Shown here one piece after another: positions 1-8,623 of a stretch of 64,000 nt of DNA. Position numbers and translations under genes: made by a program. The notes beneath the pieces are model-generated. The model saw only the letters and a program-made list of their open reading frames with translations. It ran no database searches and was not told the origin of the DNA. How positions within the stretch are numbered: position 1 is the stretch's first letter; each line of letters opens with the position of its first letter. The stretch is from Trinickia violacea (GTDB taxonomy: Bacteria; Pseudomonadota; Gammaproteobacteria; Burkholderiales; Burkholderiaceae): assembly GCF_005280735.1 (NCBI RefSeq), contig NZ_CP040078.1, forward strand, positions 3,348,001-3,412,000, in the 5' to 3' direction.

Positions 1-77
1 GAGCCGCTATTCGACGCTAGCGCGATAGCCGCACCGACGCACAAGCACATGCCTATGAACATCTTGACAAGCTTCAT
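1..77 (-). CDS. N-terminus of an exported protein (partial, runs off left edge)
   Basis: An ATG at 77 reading leftwards gives 25 residues with a basic start (MKLVKMF) and a hydrophobic, Ala/Gly/Cys-rich core ending in ALAS, which looks like a secretion signal peptide. A strong ribosome binding site (GGGAAGGAAA) lies directly before the ATG. It is downstream of and on the same strand as the luxR-type gene, 65 bp away. The mature protein lies outside the window, so its function cannot be told. Confidence 0.5.
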   Translation of the reverse strand, partial: MKLVKMFIGMCLCVGAAIALASNSG

Positions 78-142
78 TTTCCTTCCCATGCCGTGAATAC
101 GTATATCCTCGTGTGTGGCCGAAAATCAGTGTTACGAAACGG

Positions 143-862
143 TTAGTTTCCTGACAGCATGCCTAGCATGACCGCTTTGATGGCTGCCTGGATCTTATTG
201 GTCGCACCTAGCTTGGCCATGACATTCGCAACGTGGAAGTTGATGGTGCGTTCAGTTAAGAAAAGGATGGTGCCAATATCGCTCGCCGTCTTGCCCTCTG
301 CCGTCAAACGCATCACTTCCTTTTCACGCCTCGACAGCGATCGATTGTGCTCCGGTATGAGTTGCTCGAGACTCTGTTTACTAACGCTTGCAAGAACGGC
401 ATGTGCGTTCCACAGCATGCGCGGTTCCTTTTCGTCCAGTTCGCGCACGGATATCGAATTCTGCGAACGCGCAAAACTAAACGTGCCGATACAGCCGGAC
501 ACCGGACGCATGGCCACAGTCCAACCATATCGAAGCCCATGCCTGGCCGCTTCGTCCCAGAACGGCTTCGTGTCGTTTGTCCACCTTTCCTCCCAGACCA
601 TAGGCAAGCTGCTGTTCAAACCATGTTGAAAGGTTGGGTCGTGGCTGACGAACCCTTTTTCGATATAGGTTTTGTGCCATGAATCCGGGAAGTTGCCAAA
701 CACCGCCATTGAGGGTTGGGGAACAGGCAGCACAACCCGCAATCCACACGAGACGTATTCGAACTCCAACTCATTGGCCATTGCCGCCATGCAGTCGAGA
801 AGTCTGGCATTGTCGTTGCGACTTTGCTCGACACGGGAAATGTATTCACGACGCCAACTCAT
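143..862 (-). CDS. LuxR-family quorum-sensing transcription regulator, no synthase nearby
   Basis: A 239-residue regulator with an N-terminal autoinducer-binding domain (about 15-160) and a C-terminal GerE-type helix-turn-helix (about 172-235). The residues that line the acyl-homoserine-lactone pocket of TraR/LuxR have counterparts: W62, Y66, D75, P76, W90 and G113 (TraR W57, Y61, D70, P71, W85, G113). In the HTH, E180 and G190 match TraR E178 and G188. The pocket therefore looks intact and a lactone or related ligand is likely. I found no luxI-like gene in the window, so it is a LuxR solo as far as can be seen. It lies beyond the 3' end of the biosynthetic operon at 1878-13359, and a lux-box-like dyad lies upstream of that operon, so control of the cluster is a reasonable inference. 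Confidence 0.9.
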   Translation of the reverse strand: MSWRREYISRVEQSRNDNARLLDCMAAMANELEFEYVSCGLRVVLPVPQPSMAVFGNFPDSWHKTYIEKGFVSHDPTFQHGLNSSLPMVWEERWTNDTKPFWDEAARHGLRYGWTVAMRPVSGCIGTFSFARSQNSISVRELDEKEPRMLWNAHAVLASVSKQSLEQLIPEHNRSLSRREKEVMRLTAEGKTASDIGTILFLTERTINFHVANVMAKLGATNKIQAAIKAVMLGMLSGN

Positions 863-1877
863 CGATTACCTCCGCTAACAAACGTTAATTTCCTGAACGT
901 TTTTCGCTTGTTTGCAAGGCGATCGATTTAACAGACTGCTGTCCAAACGTTCTCTGTTTTCCAGCGATGAGGTAATGCCTACATGGGTCACACTGCCAAA
1001 TGGTCTGGCAGTCAGCGAGCAGCACACCATATAGAACGCGATATTGCCGTGAGCCAAAGCAGACTCCGATAGTCAATCGATCTTGTTGTGGTGAGATTCT
1101 GGCTGATGTTCGCAGCACTAGCCAGAATCGCTTATATTTTTTGCCAGGCAACACGACAGTTGTTAACTTGGCCCGCAGGCTAAACACTGGCGACATAAGC
1201 GCCTTGAAGCCGATATCGGAGCAACAGCGGAGTCTTCTCCGCGATGTAATCCGGGTCGTTATCCAACGGGATTTCGATTTCCACCAGCGCCTTCGAAACG
1301 TTGCGAAGCGATGCTCAACAGCCGCCAGCAGGACGCCACGCACAACGTCGGCGCCGACCGCAGAGAGGCACCGTCATTCTTGAAAGAGAATGCACCAATG
1401 AAATGGCTGATTCGCATTTACAATGTGCTGGCACACCGCCATCGAGAGCGTTTTACCCTGCCCAAAGCTTTTCCGAGCCATTGTCAGCTTTTCATCTGGC
1501 AACCAGCGCCGCCGACGCCCGCGCCTCTACCTTCACCGCCTCTCACTTGTTACCAGTCCTGCAATGTTATGGCCCATCATCAATTTAACTGGAGACCGTG
1601 CCTGGTCTTTCAGGGAGTTTTTCCAGAGCTGTTGTCATGAAGATATCACGCTCGTAAGGGTTGCGCGATTAACTCAGCCAATAGTCACCACCTTTCTCAC
1701 CCCCGTCGACTGCCCTTTTGGAAGGGTCCAGTCATTAACTCATATCGCATCGAAATGAATGTCAATTTTGGTGAATTTTGATTAGATTATTTGCTCCCAG
1801 ATACGAAGAATTACTGCCTTTAGTGTTAGCAGCTTCACATTCAGGGGCAAGAGCGCACTTTAATTGCAAGAGTCCGG
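863..1877. other. Gene-poor 1-kb stretch
   Basis: Between the LuxR regulator and the MFS exporter I see no intact gene. Base composition varies and all long open frames lack a ribosome binding site or recognisable family pattern. One short minus-strand piece (1180-1345) looks like decayed coding sequence and is listed separately. The LuxR promoter must lie at its left end. Confidence 0.5.
1180..1345 (-). pseudogene. Remnant of an unidentified coding sequence
   Basis: On the minus strand, 44 codons from 1314 to a TAG at 1180 read like genuine protein, containing ALVEIEIPLDNDPDYIAEKT and then PLLLRYRLQGAYVASV. Just upstream, another frame reads GADVVRGVLLAAVEHRF, as though one gene had been frameshifted near 1315. 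There is no start codon or ribosome binding site. I do not recognise the family with certainty. Confidence 0.35.
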
Positions 1878-3119
1878 TTAATCGACCTGACACGGTTCAG
1901 CTGAAATGGTCGCAGTTCGATTAATCGATTGGCGAATCGTTGCCCAGAGAGTGGGGATACACACCAAAACGACCAAGCTGGAGATGGACAAGAGAACAGG
2001 CTGCACACCGAACCGGGCGCCCAAACTGGCCGTGACAATGCCACCAAGGGGGTAGGAGAAGCCGTTCACCAAATAAAATACGCCGCTGACCTTGCCCAGA
2101 TGCTCCTTTCCGATGGCCTGCACGCGCTCGGTGCGATTGAAAACGTTAAATAGCGTGACGCCGGCCATACCGGCAAGATATGCCACCGCGTAGCTCCAGA
2201 CGTTGGGTGCCAGACCCATGGCGATCAGGCCCGCGCCAAACAACGCAAAGCCGCCCGCGCCCAAGTGGTAAACGGTCCACGCCTTCAGCAACCTAGGCAC
2301 GAGCATCATGTTGATCAGACCCAACGCGCCAGCGCCGCCGCTCATGAGCCCGACCACGAAATCCGGTGCCGAAAAGACGCCGGTGATCATGTATGCGTTG
2401 GCGCTGAGAGCGACGGCGAACACGAAGTTGATGGAAAAAACGACGCACGCCAGCAGAATGACAGCCCGCGTTTCGAACAGAATCCGCCATCCGAGACCCA
2501 GGTCGGCCAGCGCGCTGGTCCGTTGCGGAACACTTGGCGCGCCGCGCTGCTTTAGCCCACGCCAACAGATCACCGCCAACGCAAAGGCGCCTGCCGCGAC
2601 TAGGAAAAGCGGCAGCTTGCCAACGATGCGCGCTACGCCGGCCGCGATGCCGGGGCCAGCCGCCATAGACAGCAGCTCTACGTTTTGCAATTGAGACTGT
2701 CGGTGCGCGAGCTGATCATCGGGCCCTGCTGTGGCGATGGTTTTCTGGATGGCCATGCGATTGGGTGCGATGAGCACCGACAGTAGTACCCCGTTGGCCA
2801 TCAGCAGGGGGACGATGAAATGCGGCCAGATCGCGCAAGCCGCAGCCGCGATGAGCAGGCAGACCACGCGCGCCGTATTGGCGTAGCGATATAGCCGCGG
2901 GCCGCCAAAGCGATCGGCCATCAGACCGGCAAAGGGGTAAGCCACGAGTGCGGGAAGCCATTCGAGAGCGAAGGCCGCGCCGGACCAAGAAACGCTCCGG
3001 GATCGCTCATAGATGAGCAGAGGAACCGCGAACAACACTGTTTGTTCAGCAATCAGCGACAGCATCAGCCCCCAGACAATGCGGGTCATCGGCTCCCCGC
3101 TACGTAGATGCTTCAGCAT
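1878..3119 (-). CDS. MFS transporter, probable exporter of the cluster product
   Basis: A membrane protein of about 413 residues with roughly twelve hydrophobic segments and the MFS loop motif G-x-x-x-D-R-F-G-G after the second segment (GLMADRFGG). It resembles the drug-efflux (MFS_1) type rather than sugar symporters. I chose the ATG at 3119 because AAGAGGAAAGG lies just upstream; the frame extends further but without a better site. The start lies inside the 3' end of the monooxygenase gene (20-bp overlap), which indicates translational coupling and places it last in the biosynthetic operon. By analogy with other small natural-product clusters it probably exports the product and gives self-protection; the substrate is unknown. 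Confidence 0.88.
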   Translation of the reverse strand: MLKHLRSGEPMTRIVWGLMLSLIAEQTVLFAVPLLIYERSRSVSWSGAAFALEWLPALVAYPFAGLMADRFGGPRLYRYANTARVVCLLIAAAACAIWPHFIVPLLMANGVLLSVLIAPNRMAIQKTIATAGPDDQLAHRQSQLQNVELLSMAAGPGIAAGVARIVGKLPLFLVAAGAFALAVICWRGLKQRGAPSVPQRTSALADLGLGWRILFETRAVILLACVVFSINFVFAVALSANAYMITGVFSAPDFVVGLMSGGAGALGLINMMLVPRLLKAWTVYHLGAGGFALFGAGLIAMGLAPNVWSYAVAYLAGMAGVTLFNVFNRTERVQAIGKEHLGKVSGVFYLVNGFSYPLGGIVTASLGARFGVQPVLLSISSLVVLVCIPTLWATIRQSINRTATISAEPCQVD

Positions 3120-4182
3120 GCGCCCTTTCCTCTTGAGCTTCCAGCGCACGGATGCGTGGATGAACGTGCTTGTAGAACTCGTGCATCTCGGCACGCGTGG
3201 GCCAGCCCGAGAAAATGAATTCATCTACGCCTGCGCGCTTGTATGCCATCAGGTACTGGGCCACTTCGTCGTAACTTCCGACGACGCAGAGGGCCGGCCC
3301 GCCGCGGTAGGCCACAGCACCCGACCATAACGTAGGTGACAGCCAATCGTTGTCTGCGCTTGCGGCCAGCCGAAATGATTCCTTGACCGAAACAGAGTCG
3401 CAGCGCGCCACGAATTCCTTCACCCCTAGGCGATGCTGCTCGTCGGGGTTGGCCATCATTGCTGTGATTTCCGCCAGCGCTGCTTCTCGTGTAGCCCTCG
3501 CCAGCACATGCATTCGTACGCCGATCCGACGGCCAGATGCGCGCACCGACGCGCTCGCTCGCGCGATGCCTTCAGGCGTATCGCCATATCGAAGCCAACA
3601 GTCGCCCCACTGCACTGCCGCCTGTTGAGCAATCTCGGAAGCGCCGCTGATGTAGATCTCCGGCCGCCCTCCCCCCTTGAACGGCAGGCTCAGTCGCGCG
3701 CCTTCGAGCTTATAGAAATCGCCGTCACAGCTGATCGGCGACTCGCCTTGCCAAAAGCGATGAAGCAGTGACATGAACTCGTCGGCCCGGCGGTAGCGGT
3801 CGTCGTGCGGTAGGAAATCGCCGTAGTAAGCCTGCTCCTCGGGCGAAATGCCGGCGACGATGTTCAAGCTGATGCGCTTGTCTGCGATCCAGGACACCGT
3901 ATTCACCACTTGCGAGAACAAGGTCGGCGAAAGCAGGCCCGGACGGTAGGCAAGCAGAAACTTGACCCGAGTCGTTTCCCCTGCCAGCGCGCCCAAAAGT
4001 GGCAGTGGGTCGGGCAGATGGAATCCGATCCCCATGAGGAGCGAGTCAACACCTAACGTCTCGGCTTCCTGCGAAAACGCAATCATCCCTTCCAAGTCCA
4101 GTTCTGTGGCGATGTCCTTCTCTGAGGCTCTCGTGTTACCGCGACCGCGCGGCAGGCACCAATGGATGCGAAGTGGTTTCAC
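3100..4182 (-). CDS. LLM-class FMNH2-dependent monooxygenase (SsuD-like)
   Basis: A 360-residue bacterial-luciferase-fold protein. Segments typical of the alkanesulfonate monooxygenase branch are present: a KFLLAYRPGLLSPTLF block (about residues 74-89), LNIVAG, then HDDRYRRADEFM and YISGAS. Such enzymes use FMNH2 from a separate reductase and O2 to oxygenate a substrate, for example cleaving C-S bonds. Here the reductase gene is immediately upstream (14 bp), so the two probably form a two-component oxygenase. The start is GTG with GGGAG seven bases before it. No sulfonate or sulfate-ester transport genes accompany it, so a role in tailoring the cluster product is more likely than sulfur scavenging; the actual substrate is unknown. 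Confidence 0.88.
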   Translation of the reverse strand: MKPLRIHWCLPRGRGNTRASEKDIATELDLEGMIAFSQEAETLGVDSLLMGIGFHLPDPLPLLGALAGETTRVKFLLAYRPGLLSPTLFSQVVNTVSWIADKRISLNIVAGISPEEQAYYGDFLPHDDRYRRADEFMSLLHRFWQGESPISCDGDFYKLEGARLSLPFKGGGRPEIYISGASEIAQQAAVQWGDCWLRYGDTPEGIARASASVRASGRRIGVRMHVLARATREAALAEITAMMANPDEQHRLGVKEFVARCDSVSVKESFRLAASADNDWLSPTLWSGAVAYRGGPALCVVGSYDEVAQYLMAYKRAGVDEFIFSGWPTRAEMHEFYKHVHPRIRALEAQEERAHAEAST

Positions 4183-4196
4183 GATGGCTCCCTCGC

Positions 4197-4811
4197 CTAA
4201 GCTGCGCAGGCGTTTGTTGAAGGTTCTTTAGAAACATGCACTGACGGCGGACGGCAACGTAACGCTCGCAGGTCCTGCTTATCCTCGATGATCTGCGCGA
4301 GACCGTCGACTGCTTCGGACAGACGGGTAGCCACGGAAGGGCTCAGTTCAAATGTGCCGGCCAGCTGGCGCATATCGGCTTCCGTTGCGAAGACCCCCCC
4401 GATGATGTGCTCTGCACCCAACGACGCGAGCACCGGGTTAAGCGCGTAATCGACCGCCAACAAGTGCGCCAGGCTTCCGCCCGTGGCGAGTGGCAGAACA
4501 GGCTTGCACCGCAGCGCGTCGCGCGGCAACAAGTCAAGAAACACCTTGAGTAGCCCGGAATAGGATGCTTTATAGAGCGGCGTAGCAACGACGACACCAT
4601 CAGCCGACTCGATTGCTGCGATCGCTTCGGCAATCTGCGGATGAGCGACGTCACCGCCCAACAGAGCGTCCGGTGCGAGCTTGCGAATCTCCACGCGGAC
4701 GCTCTCGATGCTTCGCTGGGCGAGTGGCAACTCGACCCGTTCAAGTAAATTAGCACTGCGCGAATGCGATGAGGCGCTGCCCAAAACTGTAACCACGTGA
4801 GGCATTTTCAT
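4197..4811 (-). CDS. NAD(P)H-dependent FMN reductase (SsuE-like)
   Basis: A 204-residue flavodoxin-fold reductase. N-terminal VVTVLGSASSHSRS is the flavin phosphate loop; ATPLYKASYSGLLKVFLDLL and LPLATGGSLAHLLAVDYAL are the hallmark segments of SsuE-type reductases. It should supply reduced FMN to the SsuD-like monooxygenase encoded directly downstream. The C-terminal 25 residues are longer and less conserved than usual. It is preceded by an 87-bp gap after the ferredoxin gene, within the same operon. Confidence 0.9.
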   Translation of the reverse strand: MKMPHVVTVLGSASSHSRSANLLERVELPLAQRSIESVRVEIRKLAPDALLGGDVAHPQIAEAIAAIESADGVVVATPLYKASYSGLLKVFLDLLPRDALRCKPVLPLATGGSLAHLLAVDYALNPVLASLGAEHIIGGVFATEADMRQLAGTFELSPSVATRLSEAVDGLAQIIEDKQDLRALRCRPPSVHVSKEPSTNACAA

Positions 4812-4898
4812 TCTCCTGTACGCTCGTCTTCAGGTCCGTTACATGACTACGGGCTTTCGGACGAGGCACGGTCTTGTTTTTAAAATCGCCAATCGATC

Positions 4899-5180
4899 TT
4901 ATAAATGACGTATCGTGATGTCGCCGAGCAATTGACATTGGCAGGCCAGTCGATGGGTATCGGCCACATGCCCAAGCGAAGCCAGAAAATGCGCTTCGAG
5001 TTCGTCGCGGGGCGACAGATTCCCGATACCGTCAATGACATCGATCGCACAGATCCCGCACCCTCCAGCGCGGCAACCGAAAATCAATCCAGCCAACTGC
5101 AACTCGGCTGCGTCGGAAAGATAAGCGTTCTTCGGCAAATTGAATTGTTCATTAGTCGTGCTTATCGTAACGGTTGGCAT
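4899..5180 (-). CDS. Plant-type 2Fe-2S ferredoxin
   Basis: A 93-residue ferredoxin with the cysteine pattern C-x4-C-x2-C (FGCRAGGCGIC, residues about 35-43) and a distal cysteine in RLACQCQL near the C-terminus, which together ligate one plant-type 2Fe-2S cluster. It is cytoplasmic and likely a small electron carrier. It sits directly after the ATP-grasp/diiron-oxidase fusion gene, so an attractive inference is that it reduces that oxidase or the dioxygenase; no dedicated ferredoxin reductase gene is visible, so a housekeeping reductase would have to serve it. Confidence 0.9.
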   Translation of the reverse strand: MPTVTISTTNEQFNLPKNAYLSDAAELQLAGLIFGCRAGGCGICAIDVIDGIGNLSPRDELEAHFLASLGHVADTHRLACQCQLLGDITIRHL

Positions 5181-5248
5181 GGTTAGAAATCGTTCCTGTC
5201 AGGATATAAACTAGCCAGGGGCACGCCCCCCGGCCTAGCCTTCCGCGC

Positions 5249-7366
5249 TTAAGCCACGAGCTTTTCCTCGACGGTCGCCTCGTAAAGCTCTTTGAAATAC
5301 ATGGCCAGGATGTTCTGGATATCGTCGAAATACCGCAGCACCTTCTCCACGTCCGCTTCGCAAGTGATCAGATAACGCAGAATCCGCCACATCTCTCCGG
5401 CATGGTCGTCGCCGACGTCGGTGTTGATATGGGCCAATTGCCCCTTGATCTTCTCCTCGCCGAGCGACTCCTTCATAGAGTGGATCTGGCGCGGCGTGAG
5501 CTTCGAAGTCGTGTATTCGACGAGATAGCTCGATGCGACCACGCCGATGGGGTCCTCGTGTTCGCAGATGAAGTAGAAGAAGCCCTGCAAGAGGCGCGTC
5601 GCCAAGAACGGCTCAGTGTTCAACAACTCGTCCTCCGTCACGCCCAGCGCTTTGCAATCCTGCATAAATAGCACATCGTGGTTCATTTCTTCGGCCTGGT
5701 ATTCGCCATAGAGCTGAGCCGCTTCAGGGGACACCTTTGCGATGGCTTGTAGAGCACGGCAATGAGCGACGCGGCTCAGGCGGATGCGCCAAACGTGTTC
5801 CATCGTGTGCCGACGGTACCACCTGCTATTCAGGTTCTTGCTTTCCAGGTGATTGGCATAGGGCACTGTGGCGGCCCATTCGGCCATCTTGCCGTCCAGG
5901 TAGCGGTCGAGTCTGCCGCGGACGGCGTCGCCGTCGGACAGCGAAAAGAACGGCTGTGGATGCTGAATACCACAATTCTTGACACGATTCATGATTCGCC
6001 TTCCATGGGATTGATTGACCTTTTTCAATTCGGGGGCATATTCGACGACAAGATGCTCGTCAAGCATGTTCGAAAGAGTATCGAGTTCTGCCGGGATATC
6101 GTTCACATCAACTTTCCACAATGCGTTCAGAATAAAAATTCCGCGCTCGGAGTCAGGAAGCAGCGTGCCTTCGCGCACCGGCGTTTCGCAGATGTCCGGC
6201 TGGCGCGAAAGTTTCTCGGTCGAGAGTTTGTTCAATACGCGATTGCGCTGGCCATAGCGGCTAAAAAATACCGTGCCGTGGCTGATGGTATTGAGCGCGC
6301 GGCGCGTACTCTCACGAAGGCCGGCGAGCTTTTCTCGCAAGACGGCTTTCTCGTCCACGCTGGTGCTGCACAACGACTGCACCCACAGATCCAAGATCGA
6401 CACTCCACCGGTGAATACACCGATGCTTTGGTTGATCAGGGCGCCGCCCATGCGCGTATTGATTTCAATGATGTCCCAATGGCCATCGGCGGGGTTGTGG
6501 CGCGCTTCGATGTGGTAGCAGCCTTCCGTCAAGTCCAATGCAGCGAGGCAACGGTCGATGTAGCTTTCGCCGGCCAATTGCTGCGCGTCGCTCAATTTAG
6601 GAGCTGGACACGAGTTGCTGGTTTCCAGCGTGGTGCCGGAGGAGTCGTCCAGATACTTCGCGTGCACGCCGATGACATAGCTTTCGCCTGCGGAAACCAG
6701 CACCTCGAAGCTGTATTCATCACCAGGGATATAGTCTTCTGCGATGAAGTCAAACTGACCGGAGAAGATGGCTCGAAACGCGAGGTCGTCGCGCATCTGC
6801 TTTTGCAGCGTTTCGAGCTTGTTCTTCGAGAACTCGCTGTCCAGCTGAAAACAGGCGAACGAGCCAGCCCCCCGGCGGGGCTTGATGAACAGCTTGCGTC
6901 GGCTACGTCGCAAGGCGTCGATGTTGTCCGGCTCGACAACTTCGGCTTCCGCGTGGCTCAGACCGCTCGAAGAGAGCGTCTTGCGGCACAGGTATTTGTC
7001 CATCGCATGAACGATGGCGGTCGGGTTGGCGTCGGTCGCCCGCAGATACTTGTTCGTGGCGCACATCAGCACACGATAGCCTTCGAAGGTTGCGAGCGCT
7101 GCGGCTACCTCATAGTTCTGCGACTGCGCGCGTTTAATGGCTTCGGCGACGTGGCTGTCGTTGAGATATTCCTCATCAACGTGCCACACTGCATCCGCGC
7201 CACTGGCTCGCAGGTTGGCCAAATCGAGCGGGTCCCGCGGGCGAGAGCTCAACACGAGGCACGCCGTATTCAGCGGCGATAGGGCCTTCAACACCGCAGG
7301 CAGGTAAGACCGGCCTTGATGCGCGAACAGCAAAAGCGCTTTTCGTTTTGTATTTTCGTTGGTCAT
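5249..7366 (-). CDS. ATP-grasp ligase fused to a haem-oxygenase-like diiron oxidase domain
   Basis: A protein of about 705 residues with two parts. Residues about 110-320 are an ATP-grasp ligase: KPRRGAG for the nucleotide loop, YHIEARHN and then IIEINTRMGG, carrying the Glu/Asn metal-binding and Arg residues. Such enzymes activate a carboxylate as acyl phosphate and join it to an amine. Residues about 485-700 are helical and resemble haem-oxygenase-like diiron oxidases (iron-containing redox enzyme family): candidate iron ligands are E560 and H563 in AEEMNHD, E617 in YLVEYTT, and H646, D650 and H655 in HINTDVGDDH. Known relatives perform N-oxygenation, C-C cleavage or decarboxylation. I chose the ATG at 7366; a TTG at 7378 abuts the upstream stop. 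The fusion predicts oxidation of a ligated intermediate. Confidence 0.85.
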   Translation of the reverse strand: MTNENTKRKALLLFAHQGRSYLPAVLKALSPLNTACLVLSSRPRDPLDLANLRASGADAVWHVDEEYLNDSHVAEAIKRAQSQNYEVAAALATFEGYRVLMCATNKYLRATDANPTAIVHAMDKYLCRKTLSSSGLSHAEAEVVEPDNIDALRRSRRKLFIKPRRGAGSFACFQLDSEFSKNKLETLQKQMRDDLAFRAIFSGQFDFIAEDYIPGDEYSFEVLVSAGESYVIGVHAKYLDDSSGTTLETSNSCPAPKLSDAQQLAGESYIDRCLAALDLTEGCYHIEARHNPADGHWDIIEINTRMGGALINQSIGVFTGGVSILDLWVQSLCSTSVDEKAVLREKLAGLRESTRRALNTISHGTVFFSRYGQRNRVLNKLSTEKLSRQPDICETPVREGTLLPDSERGIFILNALWKVDVNDIPAELDTLSNMLDEHLVVEYAPELKKVNQSHGRRIMNRVKNCGIQHPQPFFSLSDGDAVRGRLDRYLDGKMAEWAATVPYANHLESKNLNSRWYRRHTMEHVWRIRLSRVAHCRALQAIAKVSPEAAQLYGEYQAEEMNHDVLFMQDCKALGVTEDELLNTEPFLATRLLQGFFYFICEHEDPIGVVASSYLVEYTTSKLTPRQIHSMKESLGEEKIKGQLAHINTDVGDDHAGEMWRILRYLITCEADVEKVLRYFDDIQNILAMYFKELYEATVEEKLVA

Positions 7367-7378
7367 CGCGATATCCAA

Positions 7379-8623
7379 TCAAGGGTGCGTAACTACGATG
7401 GCGAAATCGCGTAGGATTGCAGCCATATCCAACCGAACGCGCTCTGCTGATTCAGAGCAGAACAGGAAGCGGCCCGACTGCATGGAGCAATAGCCATCCT
7501 CGTGTAAAAGTATCTCCCCCGGTTCGGGAAGGAGCTGCCGGTAAAGGCTTTCGAGCCGGCCCGCGAAATCCGTGACCGACACCACGCGCTGCGGTAACGC
7601 GTCGGGTCGCGGGAACATCAGCCAGCCGCCGAAGCTCGTCGGTGCAGCGTGCGTCGGGTCACCCTCACCGACGATCATCTTGAGCCATTCGCCAAAGAGG
7701 TTGATGCCGCAGGTCTTGTGGATGACGTAGGGCACATCGGCCCCGCCGACGCGTGCGCCGACCTCGAGGAAGACCAACTCACCGTCCGACTTGCGGAACA
7801 GCTCAAGGTGGAACGGGCTGGCTTTCAACCCGAGCGCTTGGAGGCAACGTGTCGCGAACGAACAGACGTCTCGGTGAAGCTGCGTCGCGGGGTCCAGCAT
7901 GGCCGCGCCAAGGGGGGCACCGGTCGTGAAATCGAGGCACGGGTTCACGTACTCCGAGGGAACTATGAATGTAACGTTTCCCCGCGGGTCAATCAGGCCA
8001 TCAACGTGATACAGCGTGCCCGCAATGAACTCCTCGAGGTCACGCGTTACCCCCAGCGGGATCGCGGCCACGGCGGTCCGCAGTTGGGCCATATCGGCAA
8101 TTATCTGGACACCCGCGCTCGATTGGCCGTCGGTCGGCTTAAGAACCAGCGGAAAGCCGGTCGCCTCGCCGAATCGGATCGCCTCTATTACTTTGTCGGC
8201 ATCGACCGCCATGTATGCCGGCACACGCAACCCTTCGGCCGCGACCAGTTGCTTCATGACTAGCTTGTCACGACCGTGGCGATTGCTTTCCACACCGTTG
8301 CCAGGAATCCCGAACCGGTCGCGCAAGCACGCGGCGACATCCTGTAGCGCTTCGGAAAACACGACGAGGCGGTCTATCGACCCTACCTTGCGAACAATGG
8401 CTTCGAACACGGGGATAAGCGCCGATTCGTCAGCTAGCGTCTCAAGCGGGTACAAGTCGTAACTGCCCGCCGGCGCCGTAATACCCGTGCGGCCGCGCGT
8501 ATTGGCGATGTAGCTTACGCGGTGGGCCTCGTGGTCGATGTAGTCCTGGTAGCTGACTAGTTCGAAGTCCCAGCGGGACGTGCCAGGAAAGCGTGGAATG
8601 TTGTTGACAATGACGATATTCAC
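7379..8623 (-). CDS. ATP-grasp carboxylate-amine ligase
   Basis: A 414-residue ATP-grasp protein of the L-amino-acid-ligase/carbamoyl-phosphate-synthase-like group. Landmarks are K162 in LVLKPTDGQSSAG, E274 in FHLELF, and E287 and R291 in FLEVGARVGG, which bind ATP and Mg2+. It probably forms an amide or peptide bond on the pathway intermediate. The start is GTG, overlapping the aminotransferase stop codon by four bases (GTGA), with GGAGAAA upstream. Its stop lies 12 bp before the ATG of the second ATP-grasp gene. Two adjacent, dissimilar ATP-grasp ligases suggest two successive ligations, as in NRPS-independent peptide antibiotics. Substrates are unknown. Confidence 0.9.
   Translation of the reverse strand: MNIVIVNNIPRFPGTSRWDFELVSYQDYIDHEAHRVSYIANTRGRTGITAPAGSYDLYPLETLADESALIPVFEAIVRKVGSIDRLVVFSEALQDVAACLRDRFGIPGNGVESNRHGRDKLVMKQLVAAEGLRVPAYMAVDADKVIEAIRFGEATGFPLVLKPTDGQSSAGVQIIADMAQLRTAVAAIPLGVTRDLEEFIAGTLYHVDGLIDPRGNVTFIVPSEYVNPCLDFTTGAPLGAAMLDPATQLHRDVCSFATRCLQALGLKASPFHLELFRKSDGELVFLEVGARVGGADVPYVIHKTCGINLFGEWLKMIVGEGDPTHAAPTSFGGWLMFPRPDALPQRVVSVTDFAGRLESLYRQLLPEPGEILLHEDGYCSMQSGRFLFCSESAERVRLDMAAILRDFAIVVTHP

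Noticed and set aside
863..1877. A luxI-type synthase paired with the LuxR regulator
   Set aside because: No frame on either strand shows the conserved Arg, Glu and Asp pattern of acyl-homoserine-lactone synthases.
5762..7282. 506-codon open frame opposite the ATP-grasp/diiron fusion
   Set aside because: No ribosome binding site or family pattern; the minus-strand frame has clear ATP-grasp motifs.
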